Assembly (NCBI GenBank): GCA_903862885.1
Contig: CAIOZU010000018.1
Span: forward strand, 62,001-126,000
Direction: 5' to 3'
Length of the DNA: 64,000 nt
DNA from: an uncultured Pseudomonadota bacterium
Lineage (GTDB): Bacteria; Pseudomonadota; Gammaproteobacteria; Steroidobacterales; Steroidobacteraceae
A program made the translations under genes and the position numbers. This document shows, piece by piece, positions 42,650 to 52,805 of the stretch (position 1 is the first letter of the stretch; the number at the start of each line of letters is the position of its first letter). Under the pieces are notes generated by a model that saw nothing but the letters and a program-made list of their open reading frames with translations, was not told the DNA's origin and did not search any database.

Positions 42650-43546
42650 ATGAACATTCGTGACCTCAAATACCTCGTCGCGCTAGCGGATACCCGCCAC
42701 TTCGGCCGCGCGGCTGAACGCACGTTCGTGAGTCAACCGACCTTATCGGCCCAACTGAAAAAACTGGAAGAATTTTTAGGCGTCGCCTTGATTGAGCGTC
42801 GACCACGCAAAGTGACACTCACGGCGGTTGGAGAACACGTCGTCGAACGCGCGCGACAGGTGCTTCGCGGCTGTGCGGACATACAAGATCTCGCCAAAGC
42901 AGCTCGCGATCCCTTATCGGGAATTCTAAAAATCGCACTCATCCCCACCATGGGCCCTTATCTACTGCCACTCATCATGGCGCGCCTCCGAAAAGCACTG
43001 CCCAACATGCAACTGATGTTGTACGAGTACCAAACTGAGGCGCTACTGAACGCGCTGCGCGCAGGCGATATTGATCTGGGGATTCTCGCGTTAGGTGTGA
43101 ATACGACGGGGCTTGATACCCAGAGCCTAGGACAAGATGCCTTCCATGTCGCCATGCCCCACAACCATCGCCTCGCCAAAAAAACGGCCATCCACCGCGA
43201 AGACCTGGTGGGTGAGACCGTGCTGTTGCTCGAAGATGGTCACTGCCTTCGCGATCAAGCATTAGAAATCTGCGCGCGCATTCACCTGCAGGAAGCCAGT
43301 GATTTCAGAGCCACGAGCCTAGAAACATTGCGACAAATGGTCAGCGGCGGCTATGGCATCACGTTGATGCCCGCCATGGCAATCCAAGGTCCTTTTGCGG
43401 CCTCGAAGACCTCGGTGACACGGCCGTTCGCACCCCCTGTACCGACTCGAGTGATCGGGTCAGTGTGGCGTCGCAGCAGTACCCGGCTGAGCGCCATCAG
43501 TGCCATCAACGCCGTCACGACGGAGGTGCTTGATAAGCGCCTGTAG
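42650..43546 (+). CDS. oxyR: Hydrogen peroxide-sensing regulator OxyR
   Basis: 298 residues. A LysR-type HTH (MNIRDLKYLVALADTRHFGRAAERTFVSQPTLSAQLKKLE) and the redox pair C199 and C208 (DGHCLRDQALEIC) sit at exactly the E. coli positions. Oxidation by H2O2 should form the C199-C208 disulfide and activate peroxide defence genes. A TAGAAT at 42621-42626 could be the -10. ATAG/CTAT half-sites occur upstream but not with canonical OxyR spacing. No catalase or ahpC gene lies nearby. Confidence 0.95.
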   Translation: MNIRDLKYLVALADTRHFGRAAERTFVSQPTLSAQLKKLEEFLGVALIERRPRKVTLTAVGEHVVERARQVLRGCADIQDLAKAARDPLSGILKIALIPTMGPYLLPLIMARLRKALPNMQLMLYEYQTEALLNALRAGDIDLGILALGVNTTGLDTQSLGQDAFHVAMPHNHRLAKKTAIHREDLVGETVLLLEDGHCLRDQALEICARIHLQEASDFRATSLETLRQMVSGGYGITLMPAMAIQGPFAASKTSVTRPFAPPVPTRVIGSVWRRSSTRLSAISAINAVTTEVLDKRL

Positions 43547-43560
43547 TGCGGATTAAGTGT

Positions 43561-43836
43561 TTAGTGACCCGGAGGTCTTCGGGGAAGACTGCTAGGCGTG
43601 CCGCTCGCTCTGGCCGCATTCGCAGCCTCTGACGCATCTCGCTCGACCGCGCCTTTGGCCGCCTCCACTGCGGCGTCGCTGGGTGATGTCGACGGCTCGG
43701 CTGGCTGATCGCTCCTTGAGTGCCCCGACTTCATTATCGTCCCCGCTTCACCGGGTACTGAGGGCTGACCACAGGCTGACATCAAGCCCAGACCAATGCA
43801 GACGGCGACCAACATACAAACACGAGTCTTTTTCAT
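43561..43836 (-). CDS. Small lipoprotein, paralogue of the one at 5318-5608
   Basis: 91 residues with a type II signal ending in LMSAC (C22). The mature part is disordered-looking, with GTIMK after the signal and DAAVEAAKGAVERDASEAANAARASG, then an SSLPRRPPGH tail. These blocks match the first lipoprotein. Upstream, both genes share ATTGTGT and CCAT(A)GAAGG. The function is unknown. It converges with oxyR (14 bp between stops). Confidence 0.75.
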   Translation of the reverse strand: MKKTRVCMLVAVCIGLGLMSACGQPSVPGEAGTIMKSGHSRSDQPAEPSTSPSDAAVEAAKGAVERDASEAANAARASGTPSSLPRRPPGH

Positions 43837-44010
43837 CGCATCACCTTCATGGATTGATTTGTCATTTACACAATGAACCGACGGCCACCTAGCTGTTCAT
43901 CTCGCCACGCCCGCACGCAACCTCATCGCCCACGGCACCTAAACTATAACCCCAACGGGTCGCTCGTCCTCTCATTTCACTATAACCATCACCCCATTGC
44001 GAGCTATCCG

Positions 44011-46659
44011 CTATTGGCGTGCTTTAAGTAGCCAATGGTCAATCTGTGGCAGATAGGTTTCTTGATTCTTGTGCCGCCACAAGATCCCCTCTGCTGCGGC
44101 CGTCGCCTCGCGCCTCGAACCCGGCGCCAAATGGTCTCGAGCGTAAACAGTCATTTTGGCGGCAAGCACCGGATCCGATGAATAGCTTACTAGACCCGAG
44201 ACGTAACGACTACGAGAACTCGTGTCTACTTTGCTTAATACGTCTGACAGATGACGCTCGACAAAATCAAAAGCCATATTCGGATGCTTTATCGCCACGG
44301 CGCGTATCATCGAGGCACTGGTGGTCGCCTTAGGCTCAGCGCTCAGCGCCAAGTCGAGGGCCTGTTGAGCCAACCGAGCGTCAGTCGCCAACGAGAGCGC
44401 TATAAACAAAAATTCCTGCAGCATCGGTGTCTTTTCTGCGATCGCTGCGGCATGTAAATCATCCCAATCTGACGCCGTGGCATGCTCTGCGACCACCCGT
44501 ACGATCGCCTTCCGAAGAACGCCTGGCACGGCCGATGGTTCACTCGCCTGTGCGTGATAGCGCCGGCGCGCCTCAGCGATGACCGACGCATCATCCAACT
44601 GGCTGAGCACGCTAATCAGCGAGGTACGTAATTTAGCCACCGCGGTTGCCTCGCCCGCCCGAGCAGTCCAACCCACCTGAGCGAACACCGGCGCTAAGCG
44701 CTCGATTGCAAACTGTCTAAATGTCTTCTGCCGAATCGCATCACCTTGATAGTAGTCATCGAGCGCGAGCAAATCACCAACGATCAGCGCCCAGACCGGC
44801 GCTGCAGCCGCTACAGGCGTCGCCACCACCAGATCGAGATAATCGGTGACTGGCTCCTGGCCACTGAAGCCAAAAGCCCACCGGTCTGCTAATAAGCCGA
44901 GTTGATCAAGAGGCGCGATGGCGCTGAATGCGTCTCTCAATGCAGCCAACTGCGCGGGTGGATACAGCGTACGGTAGTACCCGCTTTGGCCTGCATTCAC
45001 CACCACCGGTGTGCACCCAGGTACCGACAAGACGCCATGTCCGCCGGTGACCACGGTCTTTGCCATTACCCTACCTGACAGAGTGGCTGCCATCACAGGC
45101 ACCGACCAAGATAACGATTTCTTATTCGGCCGATCAGCAGTGAATTCTCCCTGCGTCATAACCAACTGGGTTTGATCACCGACACAGCTTGCGGCGTCAA
45201 CGCGAATCATCGGAATACCCGGCTGCAAAGTAAACTCGTGTGCAATGCGCGTAATTGGAATGCCGGATGCCTGCTCCATCGCTAGCCAAAAATCATCGGA
45301 TGTGGTGTTTTGGTAGCGATACGCTTTCATGTAGCGCCTTACCCCACTCTGCCAGGCTTCATCACCCACGTAGCCTTCAAGCATATGAAGGACTGCCTGC
45401 CCTTTTTGATAGGTAATAGAATCAAATGCTTGGCTGGCTTGCTCCACTGTCTCAATATGTTGAACCACTGGATGCGTTGTTCGTACGCCATCACGACTCA
45501 TCGCGGATTCACGCGCTGCCACTGCTAAGAGCGCGGTATTCCACTCGGGGTGTAACTTAGCAGTTGTGCGACTCTCCATCCAAGACGCAAAGCCCTCATT
45601 CAACCAAATATCATCCCACCATTGCATAGTGACTAGATCACCAAACCATTGATGCGCTATCTCGTGCGCTGCCACAGAGAACACGGCTTCCGTATCGGAC
45701 TGCGTGGCCATAACGGGATCTAGCAATAGAATACGCTCGAAGGTAAAAATCGCGCCCCAATTTTCCATCGCACCGAAAAATTGGCTGGCGCCGGGTGCTG
45801 CAATATTATCCAGCTTAGGCAGCGGATAGGGCTCTGCAAAATAGTCGTTGTACTCGCCTAAAATTTGTTTCGCTGAATCTAACGCAAACTGACCTTGCGC
45901 AGCGGCGCCCCTGCGAGTGACTACACCAATCTCAGTTGAGCCCTCATGGGTCGTGATTCGATCAAAATCACCTTCTGCAAAAAACAGTAGGTAAGTTGAC
46001 ATCTTTGGCGAGCTGTCGAATCGAACCAGCGACTTGCCATTCGGTAATGTCGAGCGTTCAGCGACGGGCATATTGCTGACAACATAATCCTCTGCAGGCA
46101 CAATCGCCTGCAATGCGAACACTGCCTTGTAATTGGGCTCGTCCCAACACGGGATAACACGACGCGCGTCAGAGTTCTCGAACTGTGTATATAAAGCTCT
46201 CTTTTGACCATCGGTGGTTGGGTAGTCAAGCGCAAATAAGCCGCTGGTCTGTGTGCCTACGGTCCCCGTGTAGGTCAGTGCCAGCCGATAAGATCCAATC
46301 GCTAATTTTTTATTGAAGCGAAAGGTCGCTGCCTCGTGAGCGGCGTCTATCGTCACCACTGCAGTCAGTGGCGCCTCACCGGTAGACTCACCCACGATGC
46401 TCACACTTGAAAAGACCAGATCCACGGCATTCAACGTGATACTAGCCGTGGGCTTCAAGACGTCGAGGAGGATGCTGACTTGCCCGTTGAAGGCCAGGTT
46501 GGCCATATCCGGCTCTAACTGCACGTCGTATTTTAGGGGTCGCACGGTGCGTGGCAGCTGCGTCGGCGTCTCTGCGGAGATGGCAGGACCGGCGAACAGT
46601 AGGGTGGATAGCAGCGAGCTGACAGCGGCAAAGCGAAGGAAAAACATTGAACGATACAT
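44011..46659 (-). CDS. Secreted M1 family aminopeptidase
   Basis: 882 residues from the ATG at 46659, which has AAGGA six bases upstream; an ATG two codons earlier sits directly on that SD and is less likely. A Sec signal peptide (about 26 residues, ending GPAISA) precedes the M1 fold. FGAMENWG is the substrate exopeptidase motif; zinc ligands are H332 and H336 (HEIAHQWFGD) and E355 (LNEGFAS). The C-terminal ERAP1-like helical domain is complete. It should trim N-terminal residues from peptides in the periplasm or outside. It diverges from a prolyl oligopeptidase gene. Confidence 0.94.
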   Translation of the reverse strand: MYRSMFFLRFAAVSSLLSTLLFAGPAISAETPTQLPRTVRPLKYDVQLEPDMANLAFNGQVSILLDVLKPTASITLNAVDLVFSSVSIVGESTGEAPLTAVVTIDAAHEAATFRFNKKLAIGSYRLALTYTGTVGTQTSGLFALDYPTTDGQKRALYTQFENSDARRVIPCWDEPNYKAVFALQAIVPAEDYVVSNMPVAERSTLPNGKSLVRFDSSPKMSTYLLFFAEGDFDRITTHEGSTEIGVVTRRGAAAQGQFALDSAKQILGEYNDYFAEPYPLPKLDNIAAPGASQFFGAMENWGAIFTFERILLLDPVMATQSDTEAVFSVAAHEIAHQWFGDLVTMQWWDDIWLNEGFASWMESRTTAKLHPEWNTALLAVAARESAMSRDGVRTTHPVVQHIETVEQASQAFDSITYQKGQAVLHMLEGYVGDEAWQSGVRRYMKAYRYQNTTSDDFWLAMEQASGIPITRIAHEFTLQPGIPMIRVDAASCVGDQTQLVMTQGEFTADRPNKKSLSWSVPVMAATLSGRVMAKTVVTGGHGVLSVPGCTPVVVNAGQSGYYRTLYPPAQLAALRDAFSAIAPLDQLGLLADRWAFGFSGQEPVTDYLDLVVATPVAAAAPVWALIVGDLLALDDYYQGDAIRQKTFRQFAIERLAPVFAQVGWTARAGEATAVAKLRTSLISVLSQLDDASVIAEARRRYHAQASEPSAVPGVLRKAIVRVVAEHATASDWDDLHAAAIAEKTPMLQEFLFIALSLATDARLAQQALDLALSAEPKATTSASMIRAVAIKHPNMAFDFVERHLSDVLSKVDTSSRSRYVSGLVSYSSDPVLAAKMTVYARDHLAPGSRREATAAAEGILWRHKNQETYLPQIDHWLLKARQ

Positions 46660-46932
46660 GCACATTCCTTAAAAGAAACCCGACCAGTTGGTAGCCTTAA
46701 AACACCGTCACAGGGCTGATGTTTCAAAATGGATCGTCAGAGCCTCCGCCGGCAGTGGCATCAGAGGGCGGTAGAGTACCGTCAATGTAGCGTGCACGTC
46801 GCCGTGGGTCAAAACGTCTGTCGCTGGTGGCCCTTGAAACCGCTGACGGCAGTGAGTGACAGTGGCGTCTCGGGGGAGTAGCGTCTGAGAGGCAAGGGAG
46901 GGCTCCTCAATGACCTCAGCCACGGGAGATAT

Positions 46933-49155
46933 ATGCGTTTAGCCTATCGGTATGATCCAAGCACCCTGGTGGCAGCCGCGCTGCTACTGGCGCTCACCGT
47001 GTCCGTGTCGCCCCCCACACGTGCCACACCGCTTGAGTACCCGCCGGCAGAGAAAACCGGGGTGGTTGAGAGTCACTTTGGCACCCCCGTCGCTGACCCC
47101 TATCGGTGGTTAGAGGATCTAGACTCGTCCGCGACGCAGACCTTCGTCCAAGCACAAAGCAGGCTAGCGGATCACTATCTGGGGTCACTCCGGGGACGTC
47201 CCGCACTGCGTGAGCGCCTGGCTCGGCTGTTCAGCTTTGATCGCTTTGGCACCCCATTCCACGCAGGCAGTCAGTACTTTTATACCCACAACTCAGGTCT
47301 GCAAAATCAGAGTGTGCTGTATCGCACCGACCGACTATCGGGACATCCCACGGTCTCGTTCGATCCTAACGCGTTGTCCAGCGATGGCCACCTCGCGGTG
47401 GTCGGATATGTGCCTAGCCACAGTGGCGAATGGCTTGCTTACGGGGTGTCGGTGTCAGGCTCTGATTGGACTGAATGGCACATCAGGCAAACCATCACCG
47501 GCAGGGAACTTCCCGAAGTGATTCGTTATACAAAGTACTATGCGCCCGTGTTTTCCAAAGACGATCTCGGTCTTTACTACAGCGCATTCAAAGCGCCGGT
47601 CAGTGGTACGGAGCTTGAAGCACAGGATATTGATAACGCCGTGTATTACCACAGGCTAGGCACTGATGCGGCCATGGATGCCAAGGTATTCGACCAGCCA
47701 GGGCACTCCGATTGGCAATACGAACCGCATCTGTCTGATGATGGCCGATGGCTGGTTATTGCGGCAGGCGAAGGCGAGGTCGGTGACAAAGGCGTTGAGA
47801 ACATTTACGCCATAGATACGTCATCACCACAGCCCCTAGCCACTCAGGTGATTTTCGATGGCTTTAGGGCCGCTTATGTATGGGTAGGAAGTGATCAGGG
47901 CGAACTGTACTTCGTGACCACCAACGAGGCCCCCAATGGTCAAGTAGTGGCAATTGACCCTACTGCAACTGCGGGCCACCGCGAGCGACACGTCATCCCT
48001 GAGGGAGAAGACGCGATAGCCATCACTGAAAAAAGTGCTGCCATCGTCGACCATCGACTGATAGTAAAGTCACTGCACGACGCGCACAGTCAGGTCAGCA
48101 TTTATAACCTCGATGGAACGCTTCATCAAATCATCGCTTTACCCGGTGTCGGAACGGTACATGGATTCGACGGCCAGTCACAGGATACAGAGAGTTTTTA
48201 CACGTTCACGGACCTCATTACGCCACCCACCGTCTATCACTACGACATGAAGACCGGCCGCAGCACTGTATTCAAATCGCCACGCGTTGCTTTCAATCGA
48301 GCCGAGCTTGAAGAGCATCAGGTGTTTTATGCGAGCAAGGACGGCACGCGCATTCCTATGTTACTGGCCTATAAAAAAGACCTTAAACAGAATGGCAAAA
48401 ATCCGGTCCTTCTGTATGCATACGGGGGCTTTGGCATTCCCACATTGCCTTTATTTAATGCCGCCCACATTGCTTGGCTAGAAAAGGGTGGCATCTATGC
48501 CATGGCCAACATCCGTGGTGGTGGCGAATATGGCGATGCGTGGCACCGACAGGCCATTCGGGAGCATAAGCAGATCGTGTTTGATGATTTCATTGCCGCG
48601 GGAGAGTGGCTTATTAATCAGCACTACACCACCACGGCCAAACTGGCGATTGAAGGCAGATCGAACGGCGGTTTATTGGTCGGCGCTTGTATTACACAGC
48701 GGCCTGACCTCTATAGTGCCGCGATTGCTCAAGTCGGCGTGATGGACATGCTGCGTTTCGATCGCTTTGGTCAAGGCGCTGGCTGGACTGGCGACTATGG
48801 ATCGCCGCAGGAACCCGCCGAGTTTCAGTCGCTATTGGCTTATTCGCCGGTACACAACGTCAAGCTTGGGCAACGTTATCCGGCGACCTTAATTGTAACC
48901 GGCGATCACGACACCCGTGTCATGCCCATGCACTCCTTTAAGTTTGCCGCGGCTATGCAAGCCGCGCAAAGTGCGAGCGCGCCTATTTTACTGATGATCG
49001 AGAAGTCATCTGGTCATGGCGGTGGACCGACAGTCACGCAAGCCATCGATCAAGCCGCAGATATCTATTCTTTTTTAATCGAGAACTTAGGCATGAACGC
49101 GGCGCACGGGAGCCCTAAGCGACCGCTTGTCCCCACAGCACTGGCTGCTCATTGA
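46933..49155 (+). CDS. Exported prolyl oligopeptidase (S9A family)
   Basis: 740 residues. A signal peptide (AALLLALTVSVSPPTRA) precedes the family start YPPAEKTGVVESHFGTPVADPYRWLEDLDS. A seven-bladed propeller lid follows, then the hydrolase domain with S577 (EGRSNGGL), Asp in VTGDHDTRV and H695 (SSGHGGG). It cleaves after proline in short peptides. SD GGGAG stands before the ATG. The 267-bp gap to the divergent M1 gene should hold both promoters; I see no clear element. dinB overlaps its stop by 4 bp. Confidence 0.94.
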   Translation: MRLAYRYDPSTLVAAALLLALTVSVSPPTRATPLEYPPAEKTGVVESHFGTPVADPYRWLEDLDSSATQTFVQAQSRLADHYLGSLRGRPALRERLARLFSFDRFGTPFHAGSQYFYTHNSGLQNQSVLYRTDRLSGHPTVSFDPNALSSDGHLAVVGYVPSHSGEWLAYGVSVSGSDWTEWHIRQTITGRELPEVIRYTKYYAPVFSKDDLGLYYSAFKAPVSGTELEAQDIDNAVYYHRLGTDAAMDAKVFDQPGHSDWQYEPHLSDDGRWLVIAAGEGEVGDKGVENIYAIDTSSPQPLATQVIFDGFRAAYVWVGSDQGELYFVTTNEAPNGQVVAIDPTATAGHRERHVIPEGEDAIAITEKSAAIVDHRLIVKSLHDAHSQVSIYNLDGTLHQIIALPGVGTVHGFDGQSQDTESFYTFTDLITPPTVYHYDMKTGRSTVFKSPRVAFNRAELEEHQVFYASKDGTRIPMLLAYKKDLKQNGKNPVLLYAYGGFGIPTLPLFNAAHIAWLEKGGIYAMANIRGGGEYGDAWHRQAIREHKQIVFDDFIAAGEWLINQHYTTTAKLAIEGRSNGGLLVGACITQRPDLYSAAIAQVGVMDMLRFDRFGQGAGWTGDYGSPQEPAEFQSLLAYSPVHNVKLGQRYPATLIVTGDHDTRVMPMHSFKFAAAMQAAQSASAPILLMIEKSSGHGGGPTVTQAIDQAADIYSFLIENLGMNAAHGSPKRPLVPTALAAH

Positions 49156-50411
49156 GCGCCACCCAAAGCGTGAGCGTTCAGCGGGCTATTTTGCATGTGG
49201 ATATGGATGCATTTTATGCATCGGTGGAACAACGGGATCGACCTGAGCTTAATGGGTTACCGGTCATTGTGGGTGGTGGCTCGGTGCGCGGTGTCGTGGC
49301 AGCAGCCAGTTATGAAGTGCGTCGCTTCGGCGTACATTCGGCCATGCCAACGCGCATCGCTTTGCAGCGCTGTCCACAGGCGATTTTGGTCAAGCCCCGA
49401 ATGGCTCGATACAAGGAGGTATCGGGCACCGTATTTTCGGTCTTCCACGAATTCACGCCCGACGTGCAGGGACTGTCTCTCGATGAAGCATTTTTGGATG
49501 TGACCAACAGTATCGATCTATTTGGAGCACCTGCAGATATAGGCCGCGAGATCAAGGCAAGAATTGTCGCGCGCACCGGACTCACCGCCTCAGTCGGTGT
49601 CTCGCACAATAAGCTACTGGCTAAGATTGCATCTGATCTCAACAAGCCGGATGGACTGTGTGTGATTACGCCCGACCAGGTGAATCACATACTCGATCCG
49701 CTGCCCATTAGACGCCTTCCTGGTATTGGGCCAAAGACCGCTGCACGACTGGAGGAGCTAGCCCTTCGCAGTTTTTACGATGTGAGGATGGCGCCAGAGC
49801 AGACACTACGGAGCATCTTTGGGCGCTACACGGACCAGGTGCGCGAGCGCGCCTCGGGCATTGATGATCGCGCCGTCCTAGCAGACGTATTAGAAAAACA
49901 AATCAGCGCTGAGGAAACCTTCGCCCAAGATCTTGGCACACGGGACGCGTTGCATGCCGAAATCGCACGGCTCAGTGATCGTATAGGTCAATTATTGCGA
50001 CAGCGCAACCTGCGAGCAGGCACGATCTCGGTAAAAATTCGGACGCGGAACTTCCATACCGTGACGCGCAGCGTCAGTTTCAAACCCGCGAGCGACGCCA
50101 CTGGCACGATCCTAGCGGTGGCGACGGACCTGTTTGATCGCTGGTGGGCAGAGCAGCAGCACGCGTGGGTCCGGCTACTCGGTGTGGGCCTCAGCGGCCT
50201 AGCACCCGCCGATCAGTTGGATTTATTTAAGGAGCCGATCGATACGACCGCCAAAGGCCCATCGATCGCACTGGCTCGTCGGGAGAGCGCCACCTTAGAC
50301 CCGACCTTAGACCGAATACGCCAGAAATTCGGCGCCGACTCCGTAAAACGAGCCAGCAGCCTCGGTAAGGAAGACAAGGAAGATGGGTTTAAGGACGCCC
50401 GCCGCCGATAG
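49152..50411 (+). CDS. dinB: DNA polymerase IV (DinB)
   Basis: 419 residues if started at the TTG at 49152 that overlaps the peptidase stop (TTGA); GTG 49170 is an alternative. A Y-family translesion polymerase. Catalytic acids are in HVDMDAFYASVEQ and SLDEAFLDV, and YEVRRFGVHSAMPTRIALQRCP is the fingers motif. The thumb contains LPGIGPKTAARL. The little-finger domain is followed by a tail of about 60 residues rich in charge. No LexA box was seen before it, and coupling to a peptidase gene is unusual for dinB. Confidence 0.94.
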   Translation: MSATQSVSVQRAILHVDMDAFYASVEQRDRPELNGLPVIVGGGSVRGVVAAASYEVRRFGVHSAMPTRIALQRCPQAILVKPRMARYKEVSGTVFSVFHEFTPDVQGLSLDEAFLDVTNSIDLFGAPADIGREIKARIVARTGLTASVGVSHNKLLAKIASDLNKPDGLCVITPDQVNHILDPLPIRRLPGIGPKTAARLEELALRSFYDVRMAPEQTLRSIFGRYTDQVRERASGIDDRAVLADVLEKQISAEETFAQDLGTRDALHAEIARLSDRIGQLLRQRNLRAGTISVKIRTRNFHTVTRSVSFKPASDATGTILAVATDLFDRWWAEQQHAWVRLLGVGLSGLAPADQLDLFKEPIDTTAKGPSIALARRESATLDPTLDRIRQKFGADSVKRASSLGKEDKEDGFKDARRR

Positions 50412-50436
50412 CAAACGGGACTGCCGTGAAGCGGCT

Positions 50437-52065
50437 ATGATATTGACTATGTATACGAGTTTTTTTGGGCTCGCTGAAAAGCCTTTTGCGATCACGCCAG
50501 ACCCCCGCTATCTGTATCTCAGTGAGCGGCACACGGAGGCGCTCGCCCATCTGCTGTACGGCATTGATGATGCGGGTGGCTTTATCCAACTGACGGGCGA
50601 AGTGGGTACCGGGAAAACCACCCTAATACGCAGCTTATTGGCGCAACTGCCTGCTCATGCGGATGTCGCGCTGATCTTGAACCCGCGAGTGACGCCCGAG
50701 GAGTTCTTACGTGCCATTTGTGATGAGCTTGATATCTCACTGCGGCCCTTGCAAGCGGGCAGTGTCAAGAACATTGTGGACGCATTGAATGCATTTTTAT
50801 TAGACGCTCATGCGCGTGGCCGACGGGTCGTTGTACTCGTCGATGAAGCACAGCAGCTGTCAGTGGACGTATTAGAGCAGGTCCGCTTACTCACTAATCT
50901 GGAGACCGCCACCCATAAACTATTGCAAATTATTTTGGTGGGCCAACCTGAGTTACGCGACCTGCTTGCGCGTAATGATCTCCGCCAATTAGCGCAGCGC
51001 ATCACCGGTCGCTACCATTTAACTCCCCTCGCTGGGTCAGAATCAGCCGCCTATATTCGCCACCGCTTGAGTGTTGCTGGGGCGACCACTGACATTTTTT
51101 CTGAACGTGCACTGGCGGTCATTGATCGGCAAGCAGCTGGCGTTCCGCGCTTAATGAATGTCATCGCAGATCGAGCTTTGTTGGGCGCTTACGTGGCCGA
51201 GAAGCATCAGGTTACGGCAGGCTTAGTACGCAAGGCGGCTGCTGAAATTCGCGGCGGCAGCGAATCGACTCTACGACCACGACATGTCTTTCTCATCGGT
51301 GCAGGACTCGTGGCACTCATGCTCGCAGCAGTCAGCACGGTACTCGTAACCCACCGACTCACCAAGGCAATACCTGCTGTGGCGCCGCAACAGACTGCCA
51401 CTCAGGTGCGTTCGAGTGAAGCACTCATCGCTTCGGCAGGAGCGCCTTCGCTGCACGCGTTTCTTACTCAGCATGCCAATGATTCGGTAACCGATGGCGC
51501 GTTAAAAACACTGTTCGGATTGTGGGGTCTCTCGATGCACGAAGGATCAGCGCCGTGTGACGATGCCGCAGCCGCAGGCTATGAGTGCGTCTCAAAAAAG
51601 GGAACGTTCGCCGAATTACAACGACTCAATCGGCCGGTGATTTTGTCACTCTCCATGCCAGATGGGGTAGAACATCAAGTCGTGCTGAGCTCTTGGCTCG
51701 ATCAGGACGTCACGCTGACGGTGGGCGATCAACAAGTGAAAACCGGCTTGCCGGAACTCAGTCAGTATTGGTTTGGAGACTTCTTATTGTTATGGCATCC
51801 ACCGGTAGCCAGCGGGCATCTGATTAAGCCGGGTCTGCGCGGTACGGAGATTCGATGGCTGCGGCGAGCGCTGGCCAGTGACTCTCCGACGTATACGGCC
51901 AGCGACTCCGATGTATATGACACGGCGCTTCAGCACGAAGTGGAAACATTTCAGCGGGCACACCACGTCGCTGTGGATGGCATAGTCGGGCAGGAGACCT
52001 TACTGCTGCTCGACGCCAAGGTGGCGGAGCCTGGCACCCCCGTACTGGTCGGGAGTGAGCACTGA
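50437..52065 (+). CDS. exeA: ExeA/GspA secretion assembly ATPase
   Basis: 542 residues from the ATG at 50437; ATG 50449 (MYTSFFGL) is equally plausible. An AAA+ domain with Walker A G54-EVGTGKTT and Walker B RVVVLVDEAQQL, one transmembrane segment (FLIGAGLVALMLAAVSTVLV), a peptidase-like periplasmic stretch and a C-terminal peptidoglycan-binding domain (GTEIRWLRRALAS ... VETFQRAHHVAVDGIVGQETLLLL). In Aeromonas ExeA-ExeB helps place the type II secretin in the wall. The secretion genes proper are not in this window. Confidence 0.9.
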   Translation: MILTMYTSFFGLAEKPFAITPDPRYLYLSERHTEALAHLLYGIDDAGGFIQLTGEVGTGKTTLIRSLLAQLPAHADVALILNPRVTPEEFLRAICDELDISLRPLQAGSVKNIVDALNAFLLDAHARGRRVVVLVDEAQQLSVDVLEQVRLLTNLETATHKLLQIILVGQPELRDLLARNDLRQLAQRITGRYHLTPLAGSESAAYIRHRLSVAGATTDIFSERALAVIDRQAAGVPRLMNVIADRALLGAYVAEKHQVTAGLVRKAAAEIRGGSESTLRPRHVFLIGAGLVALMLAAVSTVLVTHRLTKAIPAVAPQQTATQVRSSEALIASAGAPSLHAFLTQHANDSVTDGALKTLFGLWGLSMHEGSAPCDDAAAAGYECVSKKGTFAELQRLNRPVILSLSMPDGVEHQVVLSSWLDQDVTLTVGDQQVKTGLPELSQYWFGDFLLLWHPPVASGHLIKPGLRGTEIRWLRRALASDSPTYTASDSDVYDTALQHEVETFQRAHHVAVDGIVGQETLLLLDAKVAEPGTPVLVGSEH

Positions 52066-52700
52066 TGTCGTTTATCTTAGAGGCTCTTAGAAAGTCAGCC
52101 CACGCCAGAGATCGCCAGGTGTTACCTCATGTGGTGAACCGGCCCACGCTAGACACTCGGCGCAGCGCGTGGTCGTGGTGGTTGGGCGGTTTTACAGCGC
52201 TGTTATTAGTGAACGTAGGTGTTTTACTGTTTGTGCTGTTCCGGCCATCGAATCCAACGAGCGCGCCGCCGAGCGGAGTCGCCACCGTCGCCCACCCCGC
52301 TGCAATGGGCAAGGTGAGTCAGCGCGTCATCCGGCCGCTCGCCACAGAAAGCCAACCGGGGGATACGACCGTCGAGGGAGTCGAGCCACCGACGTCCACA
52401 CCGGCATTCACTGCACCGCGCGGAAGACCCGTCGACGGTGGCCACGGCACCCTCAGCAGTGCGCCCTCACTATTAACGCCCCCCTCGGTGACACAGCTAC
52501 CAGCGCAGGCGACCGCCGGCCTACCGCCGCTCAATCTCGAATTGCATGTGTATAGCGCAGATCCCAGTCAGCGCTTCGTGATCATCAATGGAGAGCGCCT
52601 ACACGAAGGCGGCGCCCTTAAAGCAGGGGCTCAAGTCGAAAAGATCACCGCTGAAGGAGTGGTTCTCAGCTACCAAGGCACGCGCTTCTCGCTGCCATAG
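52065..52700 (+). CDS. exeB: ExeB/GspB secretion accessory protein
   Basis: 211 residues, overlapping the exeA stop by one base (TGATG). MSFILEALRKSAHARDR is the family's cytoplasmic start, with one transmembrane helix (WWLGGFTALLLVNVGVLLFVLF), a Pro-rich linker, and the GspB domain LNLELHVYSADPSQRFVIINGERLHEGG. It partners ExeA in secretin assembly. Confidence 0.9.
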   Translation: MSFILEALRKSAHARDRQVLPHVVNRPTLDTRRSAWSWWLGGFTALLLVNVGVLLFVLFRPSNPTSAPPSGVATVAHPAAMGKVSQRVIRPLATESQPGDTTVEGVEPPTSTPAFTAPRGRPVDGGHGTLSSAPSLLTPPSVTQLPAQATAGLPPLNLELHVYSADPSQRFVIINGERLHEGGALKAGAQVEKITAEGVVLSYQGTRFSLP

Positions 52701-52805
52701 GGCTCCACATCGACAGGGCTTACGCTTACACTGCGGCATCAGCGAGCAACCTGCTTAACTCACAGAGTCCGCTCACCTCTCACACATCACAGGCCGACTT
52801 CTCGT

